Shown here: piece by piece, positions 22,505 to 29,569 of the stretch
Layout: each line of letters begins with the position of its first letter
Position numbering within the stretch: position 1 is the stretch's first letter
Source: SCSIO-59966 sp046566185
GTDB lineage: Bacteria > Actinomycetota > Actinomycetes > Actinomycetales > SCSIO-59966
Reading direction: 5' to 3'
Length of the DNA: 29,569 nucleotides
Assembly (NCBI GenBank): GCA_046566185.1
Contig: JBKHXE010000168.1
Location: 1-29,569 of the forward strand
Notes under the pieces: generated by a model
What the model saw: only the letters and a program-made list of their open reading frames with translations
Databases searched by the model: none
Told to the model about the DNA's origin: nothing
Made by a program: the position numbers and the translations under genes

Positions 22505-23919
22505 CGCCGCACCTCCGCGCTGTCGTGGGCCGCGGCGTCCGCCGCCGCCAGGGTCTCGGGCTGCTCGTGGTACCGGGCAGCCACCGGTCGGATCAGCAGG
22601 TTCGCGACGAACCCGACGGCCAGCAGGCCGACCATCGTCAGCAGTGCGGGCCGGTAGGCGTCGGCGGTCAGGGCACCCGGCGTCCCCTGGGCGTCGAGGA
22701 AGCCGTTGACGATCAGCGGCCCGGCCACCCCGGCTGCCGACCACGCGGTCAGCAGACGCCCGTGGATGGCCCCGACCTGGTAGGTGCCGAAGAGGTCGTG
22801 GAGGTACGCGGGCACGGTGGCGAAGCCGCCTCCGTAGAAGGAGATGATGACCGCCGCGGCGAGCACGAACAGGGCGGTGGTCGTGTGGCCCAGCAGCGCC
22901 AGCACCAGGTAGGCCACCATGCCGACGCCGAGGTAGAGCATGTAGATCCGCTTGCGTCCGATGACGTCCGAGGTGCTCGACCACACGAACCGGCCGGCCA
23001 TGTTGGCGATGGACAGCAGACCGACGAAACCGCCGGCCGCGGCGGCGGTCACGGCGGACGTGCCGTCGGCCCCGCGGAAGAAGTCCTGCAGCATCGGCGA
23101 GGCCTGCTCGAGGATGCCGATGCCGGCGGTCACGTTGCAGAACAGCACGGTCCAGACGAGCCAGAACTGCGGCGTGCGGATCGCGTTGTTCGCGGAGACG
23201 TCCGCGTCCGTGATCATCTGGTCGCCGGACGTCTTGCGCTCCGGTGCGAACCCGGCCGGTCGCCAGCCCGGGGCGGGCACCCGGACGGTCGCCGCGCCGT
23301 ACGACATGAGCAGCAGGTACACCACGCCGAAGGTGACGAAGAGCATCGCGACCGCGGACCCGCTGGCCACCGAGCCGGCCTCACCGGGCTGGAACTGCGG
23401 GTCGTACAGGCGCAGCAGCTGCGTCGAGAGCGGGCTGGCGATGAGGGCGCCGCCGCCGAAGCCCATGATCGCCATGCCGGTCGCGAGGCCGGGACGGTCG
23501 GGGAACCACTTGATGAGGGTGGACACCGGCGAGATGTAGCCGATCCCCAGCCCGATGCCGCCGATCACGCCGTACCCGAGGTACACCAGCCACAGCTGCC
23601 GCGTCTCGATGCCGGCGGCGCCGACGAGGAACCCGGCACTCCAGCAGACTGCCGCGGCCGCCATCGCCTTGCGGGGCCCGTTGCGGTCGACCCAGGTGCC
23701 CAGCAGCGCGGCCGACAGCCCGAGCATGACGATGGCGACCGAGAAGATCACGCCGATCGCCGTGAGGCTGGTGTCGAAGTGCTCCACCAGGGCGTTCTTG
23801 TACACACTCGTCGCGTAGGCCTGACCGATACACAGGTGAACGGCGAGCGCCGCCGGCGGAATGAGCCACCGGTTGAAGCCCGGGCCGGCGACGGAGCGCT
23901 CGCGGTCGAGGACGGACAT
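22501..23919 (-). CDS. OxlT-like MFS transporter
   Basis: This 472-residue transporter has about 12 predicted membrane helices and a central cytosolic loop (about 235-260). The loop 2-3 signature reads LLGTWVDRNGPRKAM and a matching SDVIGRKRIYML occurs in the second half. Features such as GQAYATSVYKNAL in helix 1, GIGLGIGYISPVSTLIKWFPDRPGLATG and NNAIRTPQFWLVW are typical of the oxalate:formate antiporter (OxlT) group, which moves small mono- or dicarboxylates. The substrate cannot be read from the sequence. The ATG at 23919 follows GGAGGTG at good spacing; the open frame extends further but lacks conserved content. It is coupled to the 42-aa gene downstream. Confidence 0.92.
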   Translation of the reverse strand: MSVLDRERSVAGPGFNRWLIPPAALAVHLCIGQAYATSVYKNALVEHFDTSLTAIGVIFSVAIVMLGLSAALLGTWVDRNGPRKAMAAAAVCWSAGFLVGAAGIETRQLWLVYLGYGVIGGIGLGIGYISPVSTLIKWFPDRPGLATGMAIMGFGGGALIASPLSTQLLRLYDPQFQPGEAGSVASGSAVAMLFVTFGVVYLLLMSYGAATVRVPAPGWRPAGFAPERKTSGDQMITDADVSANNAIRTPQFWLVWTVLFCNVTAGIGILEQASPMLQDFFRGADGTSAVTAAAAGGFVGLLSIANMAGRFVWSSTSDVIGRKRIYMLYLGVGMVAYLVLALLGHTTTALFVLAAAVIISFYGGGFATVPAYLHDLFGTYQVGAIHGRLLTAWSAAGVAGPLIVNGFLDAQGTPGALTADAYRPALLTMVGLLAVGFVANLLIRPVAARYHEQPETLAAADAAAHDSAEVRR

Positions 23920-24074
23920 GCGACACCTCCGAGGGGTGAGCACCACCGAGGGTGCGGATCCCCGCAGTCTTCGCAGTCCAGGCCCCCCCGGCAACTCGAA
24001 CGTGTCCCGGGTCACGATCCCGTCACGGCCGCGGACCCGCCGCCGGTGCGCGTGCCGGAGGTCCGGACCGCTGC

Positions 24075-24080
24075 TAACGT
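24075..24080 (+). promoter_or_regulatory. -10 hexamer TAACGT for the lipase-like gene
   Basis: TAACGT fits TANNNT and lies 40 bases before the GTG at 24121. The leader carries a perfect AAGGAGGT ribosome binding site (24109-24116), four bases before the start. Confidence 0.4.
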
Positions 24081-24120
24081 CCCGCGACAGTCACGACGGA
24101 AACGGGGCAAGGAGGTACGG

Positions 24121-25074
24121 GTGGCGGTGGTTCCCGCGGCGCTGCCCGGGGTGCGCACGCTCTCGGCGGCGGCCCGCGCCGTCCTCTCCCCCAGCGGGGC
24201 CGCGGGCGTCGCGGTCGAGGCCGCCTGGGCCACCGCCCACCTGGCCGTCTACCCGTGGGGCCTGGTCGGCAGCACCCGCACGGCGATGGCCAACCGCTAC
24301 CGGCTCGAGGGCCTGCGCCCCGTCCAGCGGGGCCTGCTCATCCGCGACGTCGAGGCGGCCGGCACGCCGATCCTCCTCGTGCACGGCATGGTCGACAACC
24401 GCTCCGTCTTCACGCTCCTGCGGCGCGACCTGCTCCGGCGAGGGTTCGGGCAGGTGACGACGGTCAACTACTCGCTGCTCACCAACGACGTGCGGGCCGC
24501 CGCACGGCAGCTGTCCGCGCAGGTCGAGGCGATCGTCGCGGAGACCGGGTACGAGCGCATCCACGTCGTCGGGCACAGCCTCGGCGGCCTGGTGGCCCGC
24601 TACTACGTGCAGCGGCTCGGCGGCCACGAGCGCGTGCACACCCTGGTCACTCTCGGCAGCCCTCACCAGGGGACGCTGATGGCGCACCTGCTGCCCACGA
24701 CCCTGTGCCGCCAGCTGCGACCGGACAGCGACCTGCTGCGCGAGCTCGCCGAGCCCGCACCCGAGTGCACCACCCGGGTGGTCTCCTACTGGTCCGACCT
24801 CGACCACATGGTCGTGCCGCAGCGCAACGGCAGGGTCGTGCACCCGGACCTCGCGGTGCGCAACGTGCTGGTGCGCGGGGTCGGCCACATGTCGCTGCCG
24901 ATCCACGGGCGCATCGCCCACGAGATCACCACCGCGCTCAGCGAGCTCGACCGTGACGGGCACACGCTGACCGAGGGCGTCACCCCGCTGGGCGCCGAGC
25001 GGCCTCGGGGTCGCCACCGGCCCAGCCGCGGACGCCGACCGGCTCAGCGGCCGGGACGGCGGACGACGGCCTGA
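24121..25074 (+). CDS. Lipase-like alpha/beta hydrolase
   Basis: This 317-residue hydrolase resembles triacylglycerol lipases/esterases of the LipA type. The oxyanion segment is LLVHGM (85-90), the nucleophile Ser153 in GHSLGG, the acid probably Asp226 or Asp228 in WSDLDHMV and His256 in GVGHMSLP. A moderately hydrophobic stretch near residues 28-50 might associate with the membrane; no clear cleavable signal is seen. The GTG at 24121 is fixed by the AAGGAGGT ribosome binding site. The final 95 bases overlap the PAP2 gene on the other strand, and the corresponding C-terminal 31 residues (mostly R, P and G) look like a non-domain tail created by that overlap. Confidence 0.9.
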   Translation: MAVVPAALPGVRTLSAAARAVLSPSGAAGVAVEAAWATAHLAVYPWGLVGSTRTAMANRYRLEGLRPVQRGLLIRDVEAAGTPILLVHGMVDNRSVFTLLRRDLLRRGFGQVTTVNYSLLTNDVRAAARQLSAQVEAIVAETGYERIHVVGHSLGGLVARYYVQRLGGHERVHTLVTLGSPHQGTLMAHLLPTTLCRQLRPDSDLLRELAEPAPECTTRVVSYWSDLDHMVVPQRNGRVVHPDLAVRNVLVRGVGHMSLPIHGRIAHEITTALSELDRDGHTLTEGVTPLGAERPRGRHRPSRGRRPAQRPGRRTTA

Positions 25075-25993
25075 CCGGCAGCTCGCGCCGGCGGTTCTCC
25101 CACCAGGTCCAGGCGGCGACGACCGCGCCGGCGTAGGCCCAGCCCATCAGGACGTCGAGCACGTAGTGCTCCCCGCCGTAGACCAACGTGAGGCCCATCC
25201 CCAGGCCGTACGCGGCGAGGACGGCGCGGCCCCAGGCCGAACGCACCCGGGACCACGCCCAGAGCACCACCAGCATCGAGGTGCCGGCGTGCAGCGACGG
25301 CAGCGCGGCCACGAGGTTGACGTCGGCCTGGCCCTGCTCGACGAGCCGGCCGGCGCTCTGCATGCCGATCTCCCACCAGCCGCGCGTGGCGGCACGCTCG
25401 ACCGGCTCGACGAGGCCGTGGTGGGCGGCGTACCAGGGCGGCGCCGCCGGCAGCAGCACGTAGGTGAGCAGCCCGAGGTAGGTCAGGGTGAGGACGAGCT
25501 TGGTGTAGAAGAGCCACGAGTCGCGGCTGCGCAGGTACAGCACCGCCGCGATCGTCCAGGCGACGAAGAAGTGGCTGAAGTAGACGACGGCGGCGACGAC
25601 GTCGTACCACTGCACGGTCACCGGGTCGTAGAAGAGGTCCTGCAGCACGATGGTGGGCAGCACGCCGCCGAAGACCGCGGTCTCCGCCTCGACGAGGCCC
25701 TCGACCAGCACCGGCCGGCCGAGGGTGTCGGCGACCCCGCGCGTGTGGTCGTAGATCACCAGAGCAGCGAAGAACGGCAGCCAGTCCGCCAGGGTCCGCC
25801 CCCACCGGCGCAGCGGCCGACCGACCTGCCAGGCGAGCACGCCGGCGAGGATCAGCGCGGCCTGCATCCCGCGGTCCAGCGGCATGCCCTCGCGCACGAC
25901 GAACACCGTCAGGGCGACGAGGTAGCCGGCCATGGCCACGTGCCAGGGCCGCACCGCGCGCGCCGCGCCGGTGACCTGGCCCTCGGCCGTCAC
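24980..25993 (-). CDS. PAP2-superfamily membrane phosphatase/phosphotransferase
   Basis: This 337-residue polytopic protein probably dephosphorylates a lipid phosphate or transfers a phospho-alcohol head group at the membrane, as in the PAP2_3/inositol-phosphorylceramide-synthase-like group. About six or seven helices are predicted. The catalytic motifs are PSLHAG (232-237) with His235, and YGGEHYVLDV (272-281) with His276 and Asp280. The GTG at 25993 overlaps the pcrA stop as GTGA; the frame also runs upstream through pcrA, but that is shadow. The 3' end overlaps the lipase-like gene by 95 bases. Two lipid-type enzymes end to end is suggestive, but a shared pathway is not shown. Confidence 0.88.
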   Translation of the reverse strand: MTAEGQVTGAARAVRPWHVAMAGYLVALTVFVVREGMPLDRGMQAALILAGVLAWQVGRPLRRWGRTLADWLPFFAALVIYDHTRGVADTLGRPVLVEGLVEAETAVFGGVLPTIVLQDLFYDPVTVQWYDVVAAVVYFSHFFVAWTIAAVLYLRSRDSWLFYTKLVLTLTYLGLLTYVLLPAAPPWYAAHHGLVEPVERAATRGWWEIGMQSAGRLVEQGQADVNLVAALPSLHAGTSMLVVLWAWSRVRSAWGRAVLAAYGLGMGLTLVYGGEHYVLDVLMGWAYAGAVVAAWTWWENRRRELPVRPSSAVPAAEPVGVRGWAGGDPEAARRPAG

Positions 25994-28401
25994 AGCTTCT
26001 CGACCGGGGCGTAGCGCAGCAGCAGCCGCTTCGTCCCCTCGGAACGGAAGTCCACGTGCGCCACCGTCTTGTCCCCTGTCCCTTCCACGGCCACCACCGT
26101 GCCGAGCCCGAAGGTGTCGTGGGTGACCTTGTCGCCGGGCTCGAGGTGGATCACCTCTCGGGTGCCCGGTGACCGTGCACCGGGGCGCTGCGCGAGACGG
26201 GCGACCGCGGGCGTGGACGACGGCCGCATCCCGGTGGTCTCGGTCCGTCGCCAGTCCACCAGCTCGCGCGGCACCTCGTCGAGGAACCGCGACGGCGGGT
26301 GGTACTGCGGCTGGCCCCAGGCGCTGCGGACGCCGGCGCGCGACACGTAGAGCCGGTGCCGGGCGCGGGTGAGACCGACGTAGGCGAGGCGCCGCTCCTC
26401 GGCCAGCTCCGCGGCGTCCCCCAGGGAGCGCATGTGCGGGAAGGTGCCGTCCTCCATGCCGGTGAGGAAGACGACCGGGAACTCCAGGCCCTTGGCGGTG
26501 TGCAGCGTCATGAGGGTGACGACGCCCGAGCCGTCCTCGCCGTCCGGGATCTCGTCGGCGTCCGCGACCAGCGAGACCTGCTCGAGGAACTCGTCCAGCG
26601 TGCCCTCCGGCGCGGCCTGCTCGAACTCCGCGGCCACCGCGACGAGCTCGGCGAGGTTCTCGACCCGGGACTCGTCCTGCGGGTCGTGGCTGGCGCGCAG
26701 CTCGTCGAGGTAGCCGGTCTGCTCGAGCACCGCCTCGAGCACGGTGGCGGGCCGGGCGCCGGACTCCACGAGCGTGCGCAGCTCGTCGAGCAGCCGGGTG
26801 AACCCCTGGACGCACGACAGAGAGCGGGTGGCGATGCCCGGCGCCTCGTCGGCCCGCTCCAGCGCGGCGGCGAAAGAGATGCGCTCGCGCTCGGCGAGGG
26901 CGGCGACGCACGCCTCGGCCCGGTCGCCGATGCCCCGCTTCGGCACGTTGAGGATGCGGCGCAGGTTGACCGTGTCGGCGGGGTTGGCCAGCACCCGCAG
27001 ATAGGCCAGCGCGTCCTTGACCTCGCGTCGCTCGTAGAACCGGGTGCCGCCGACCACCTTGTACGGCAGCCCGACCCGGATGAAGACGTCCTCCATCGCC
27101 CGGGACTGCGCGTTGGTCCGGTAGAACACGGCGACGTCCCCGTACCGCACGCCCTCGGTGTCGTGGAGCCGGTCGATCTCCTCGGCGACGAACGACGCCT
27201 CGTCGTGCTCGTCGTCCGCGACGTAGCCGACGATCTGCTCGCCGTTGCCGCTCGACGTCCACAGGTTCTTCGGCCGCCGGTCGGGGTTGCGGGCGATCAC
27301 CGCGTTGGCGGCGGTGAGGATCGTCTGGCTGGAGCGGTAGTTCTGCTCCAGGAGGATCGTCCGCGCGTCCGGGTAGTCGTTCTCGAACTCGACGATGTTG
27401 CGGATCGTCGCGCCCCGGAAGGCGTAGATGGACTGGTCGGCGTCCCCGACGACGGTCAGCTCGGCGGGCGGCACGGCCACCTCGCTGCCCTCCCGTACGG
27501 TGGTGCCGTCGGCCGCCCTCACCTCGCGGCGGGCGGCGGCCTCGGACGTGGAGCCCCCGACGAGCTCGCGGACCAGCACGTACTGGGCGTGGTTGGTGTC
27601 CTGGTACTCGTCGACGAGCACGTGCCGGAAGCGGCGCCGGTAGTGCTCCGCGACGTCCGGGAAGGCCTGCAGGATGTTGACCGTCGTCATGACGAGGTCG
27701 TCGAAGTCCAGCGCGTTCGCCTGGCGGAGCCGCTGCTGGTACATCCGGTACGCCTCGGCGAGGGTGCGGTCGGCCTGGCTGCCGTCGCTCGCCTGCCGGG
27801 CGCAGGTCTCCTCGTCGACCAGCTCGTTCTTGAGGTTCGAGACCTGGACGCTGAACGAGCGCGGAGGGTGCCGCTTGGGGTCGAGGTCGAGATCCCGGCA
27901 GACCATCCCCATGAGGCGCTGGGAGTCCGCCGCGTCGTAGATCGAGAAGTTCGAGCGCAGGCCGACGCGGCTCGCCTCGCGCCGCAGGATCCGCACGCAG
28001 GCCGAGTGGAACGTCGAGACCCACATCCTCTCGGCCCGGGGGCCGACGAGCGACGCGACCCGCTCGCGCATCTCCCCGGCGGCCTTGTTGGTGAAGGTGA
28101 TCGCGAGGACCTGCCCGGGCCGGACGCCGCGGGCGGCGAGCAGGTAGGCGATGCGGTGGGTGAGCACCCGGGTCTTGCCCGACCCCGCCCCGGCGACGAT
28201 GAGCAGCGGCGACCCCTCGTGCAGGACCGCCTCCCGCTGCTGCGGGTTGAGTCCCTCCAGCAGCTGCTCGGGGGCGACGGAGACCGCGGGGGCCGCCGGT
28301 CGGACGTCCGCGGCGCCCCGCTCACGTCCGGACGACGCGGGCGGGCGGCTGCCCCCGGAGGGCGTCACGGGCAGCGGCAGGTCGTCGAAGAGGGTGCTCA
28401 T
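25990..28401 (-). CDS. pcrA: UvrD/PcrA-type ATP-dependent DNA helicase
   Basis: This superfamily 1A helicase unwinds 3'-tailed DNA in repair and replication restart. The 803-residue product shows the Q motif LNPQQREAVL (51-60), Walker A AGAGSGKT (70-77), ITFTNKAAGEMRERV (Ia), the DEYQDTN Walker B (264-270), GDADQSIYAFRGA (III), LEQNYRSSQ (IV), VTLMTLHTAKGLEFPVVFL (V) and EERRLAYVGLTRAR (VI). An actinobacterial N-terminal extension of about 45 residues precedes the core, and the C-terminus ends in the PcrA-typical GDKVTHDTFGLGTVV domain. The ATG at 28401 sits 10 bases after TAGGCT with no strong ribosome binding site, so the leader is very short or absent. It is coupled to the PAP2 gene. Confidence 0.96.
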   Translation of the reverse strand: MSTLFDDLPLPVTPSGGSRPPASSGRERGAADVRPAAPAVSVAPEQLLEGLNPQQREAVLHEGSPLLIVAGAGSGKTRVLTHRIAYLLAARGVRPGQVLAITFTNKAAGEMRERVASLVGPRAERMWVSTFHSACVRILRREASRVGLRSNFSIYDAADSQRLMGMVCRDLDLDPKRHPPRSFSVQVSNLKNELVDEETCARQASDGSQADRTLAEAYRMYQQRLRQANALDFDDLVMTTVNILQAFPDVAEHYRRRFRHVLVDEYQDTNHAQYVLVRELVGGSTSEAAARREVRAADGTTVREGSEVAVPPAELTVVGDADQSIYAFRGATIRNIVEFENDYPDARTILLEQNYRSSQTILTAANAVIARNPDRRPKNLWTSSGNGEQIVGYVADDEHDEASFVAEEIDRLHDTEGVRYGDVAVFYRTNAQSRAMEDVFIRVGLPYKVVGGTRFYERREVKDALAYLRVLANPADTVNLRRILNVPKRGIGDRAEACVAALAERERISFAAALERADEAPGIATRSLSCVQGFTRLLDELRTLVESGARPATVLEAVLEQTGYLDELRASHDPQDESRVENLAELVAVAAEFEQAAPEGTLDEFLEQVSLVADADEIPDGEDGSGVVTLMTLHTAKGLEFPVVFLTGMEDGTFPHMRSLGDAAELAEERRLAYVGLTRARHRLYVSRAGVRSAWGQPQYHPPSRFLDEVPRELVDWRRTETTGMRPSSTPAVARLAQRPGARSPGTREVIHLEPGDKVTHDTFGLGTVVAVEGTGDKTVAHVDFRSEGTKRLLLRYAPVEKL

Positions 28402-28411
28402 CTCGCGGCCC

Positions 28412-28417
28412 AGCCTA
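28412..28417 (-). promoter_or_regulatory. -10 hexamer TAGGCT for pcrA
   Basis: TAGGCT fits TANNNT on the minus strand and ends 10 bases before the pcrA ATG. A transcription start seven bases on would leave a leader of only a few bases. Confidence 0.45.
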
Positions 28418-28468
28418 CGTGGCGCCGCGGCCCTCGACGGGTGCCGCGCACAGGCGAGGGAGTCGGGC

Positions 28469-28474
28469 TAGGTT
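28469..28474 (+). promoter_or_regulatory. -10 hexamer TAGGTT, leaderless start of the PIG-L gene
   Basis: TAGGTT fits TANNNT and ends seven bases before the GTG at 28482. No ribosome binding site is present. It lies in the 80-bp divergent region shared with pcrA. Confidence 0.5.
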
Positions 28475-28481
28475 CGACCGC

Positions 28482-29207
28482 GTGCCGATGCCCGACGAGG
28501 ACGTGGAGCGCGCCCTGGTGGTCGCCGCCCACCCGGACGACATCGACTTCGGGTCGGCCGGCACGGTCGCGCTGTGGGTGGACGCCGGCATCGAGGTCAC
28601 CTACCTGCTGTGCACGTACGGCGACGCCGGCGGCTTCGACGACACCCCGCGCTCGGAGGTCCCCGCGCTGCGGGAGGCCGAGCAGCGCGCCGCCGCGCAG
28701 GCCGTCGGCGTCACGGACGTGCGGTTCCTGTCCGGCTACCGTGACGGGTACCTCGAGGTGACCCACGCGCTGGTGCGCGACGTCACCCGGGTGATCCGCC
28801 AGGTGCGGCCGCGGCGCGTCCTGGCGCAGAGCCCCGAGCGGTGGTGGCAGCGGCTGCCGGCCAGCCACCACGACCACCTGGCCTGCGGTGAGGCCACGGT
28901 GCGCGCCGTCTACCCGGCCGCCCGCAACCCCTTCGCGTACCCCGAGCTGCTGGACGACGAGGGGCTCGAGGCGTGGGTGGTCCCCGAGCTGTGGCTGGTC
29001 GGGCACCCGACGCCGAACCACCACGTCGACATCACCGCCAGCCTGGACCGCAAGATCGAGGCGCTGCGGGCGCACGTCAGCCAGACGGGCCACCTGGGCG
29101 ACGGCCTCGATCGCCTCGTGCAGGAGGCGTGGGGGACGGCCGCCCGCACCGCCGGGCTCGGGGCCGACCGCTACGCCGAGGCCTACCAGGTGGTCTCGAC
29201 CGTCTGA
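28482..29207 (+). CDS. PIG-L/LmbE-family zinc deacetylase
   Basis: This 241-residue enzyme belongs to the zinc-dependent N-acetylglucosaminyl deacetylase family, which includes MshB of mycothiol synthesis and Mca of mycothiol-conjugate breakdown. Zinc and catalytic residues are visible in AAHPDDIDFGSAGT (His17, Asp19, Asp20) and in the second motif HHDHLACGEA, where His132 is the likely third ligand. No signal peptide is present. The GTG at 28482 is chosen because a TAGGTT hexamer lies seven bases upstream; an ATG six bases later would lose two residues only. The stop lies seven bases from that of the convergent membrane-protein gene. The true substrate is undetermined. Confidence 0.9.
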   Translation: MPMPDEDVERALVVAAHPDDIDFGSAGTVALWVDAGIEVTYLLCTYGDAGGFDDTPRSEVPALREAEQRAAAQAVGVTDVRFLSGYRDGYLEVTHALVRDVTRVIRQVRPRRVLAQSPERWWQRLPASHHDHLACGEATVRAVYPAARNPFAYPELLDDEGLEAWVVPELWLVGHPTPNHHVDITASLDRKIEALRAHVSQTGHLGDGLDRLVQEAWGTAARTAGLGADRYAEAYQVVSTV

Positions 29208-29214
29208 GCGGCGC

Positions 29215-29553
29215 TCACCAGAGGACGGCGACCACCACGTTGAGGACCGCGAGCCCGCCGACGGCGTGGACGACGCCGGGCGAGACGTCCTCCTTCCTCC
29301 GGTTGGCGAAGGCCAGCACGGCGACGACGAGGGCGACGAGCAGCTTGACGCCGATCTTGGCGTTGTCGACCTCCTCGTCGAGCGCCGCCTGCGCCAGCCC
29401 CACCATGGCGACGCCGGTGACCAGCTGGGTGAGGGCGCCGTGCACCATCCCGACGACGATGCGCGGCGAGCGCAGCACGGTGAGGTAGCCGCCGATGATC
29501 GCAGCCAGGCCGAGGAAGTGCAGGATGAGCAGCAGGTCGTAGACGAAGGCCAC
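29215..29553 (-). CDS. Small four-helix membrane protein, function unknown
   Basis: The 112-residue product has four predicted membrane helices (about 4-26, 35-56, 67-84 and 93-111). His12, His39 and His96 lie in or near helices, which recalls small haem- or copper-related membrane proteins, but I do not recognise a named family. The GTG at 29553 is six bases behind TACAGT (29565-29560), so the mRNA may be leaderless. It converges on the PIG-L gene with a seven-base gap. The gene is well supported by its hydrophobic pattern and codon bias. Confidence 0.8.
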   Translation of the reverse strand: MAFVYDLLLILHFLGLAAIIGGYLTVLRSPRIVVGMVHGALTQLVTGVAMVGLAQAALDEEVDNAKIGVKLLVALVVAVLAFANRRKEDVSPGVVHAVGGLAVLNVVVAVLW

Positions 29554-29559
29554 GGATGG

Positions 29560-29565
29560 ACTGTA
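29560..29565 (-). promoter_or_regulatory. -10 hexamer TACAGT, leaderless start of the terminal membrane-protein gene
   Basis: TACAGT fits TANNNT on the minus strand and ends six bases before the GTG at 29553. The window ends four bases upstream, so no -35 can be judged. Confidence 0.4.
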
Positions 29566-29569
29566 GCGA

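Noticed and set aside
24002..24015. Near-palindrome around CCCGGG upstream of the MFS gene as an operator
   Set aside because: It is short, GC-only in its core and has internal mismatches; such matches are expected by chance here.

Overview
The window is about 29.6 kb of very GC-rich DNA with strong G/C third-position bias, GTG starts, Sec-type secreted proteins and a gene set typical of an actinobacterium. The order pcrA, icmB-like, sucC-sucD, perM, purN-purH, DUF3017, mdh matches, as I remember them, the chromosomal neighbourhoods of Streptomyces and (in part) Mycobacterium. The finer taxonomy cannot be fixed; a Geodermatophilaceae/Frankiales-like genome is only a guess. No rRNA, tRNA, CRISPR, phage or insertion sequence was seen.

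Region 1 (1-6368, minus strand) is a four-gene chain joined by 4-bp start/stop overlaps: pstC, pstA, a C-terminally membrane-anchored PstS, and a very large secreted protein cut by the window edge. The large protein carries a second, degenerate PstS-like module. No PstB ATPase is visible. A PHO-box-like direct repeat lies upstream of pstC. Region 2 (6369-7377) holds that promoter region, several hairpins and a small DUF1508-like gene.

Region 3 (7378-19795) is a core-metabolism block: icd, mdh, sucD and sucC of the TCA cycle; purN and purH of purine synthesis; the membrane protein PerM; an S9 peptidase; a ferredoxin-reductase-like flavoprotein; DUF3017; and a proline-rich membrane protein. A 205-bp gap between two convergent genes holds four perfect 19-bp tandem repeats bounded by an inverted repeat.

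Region 4 (19796-29569) has a secreted CocE/S15-type hydrolase, a stand-alone B12-binding mutase subunit, an OxlT-like MFS transporter with a 42-aa companion gene, a lipase-like hydrolase whose 3' end overlaps a PAP2 enzyme, the PcrA/UvrD helicase, a PIG-L deacetylase and a small membrane protein.

A recurring regulatory theme is a TANNNT -10 hexamer placed 6-8 bases before a start codon with no ribosome binding site, which implies leaderless mRNAs for at least six genes. The clearest case (12089-12112) is a perfectly symmetric bidirectional promoter in which two -10 boxes share one TA step and both transcripts appear leaderless.
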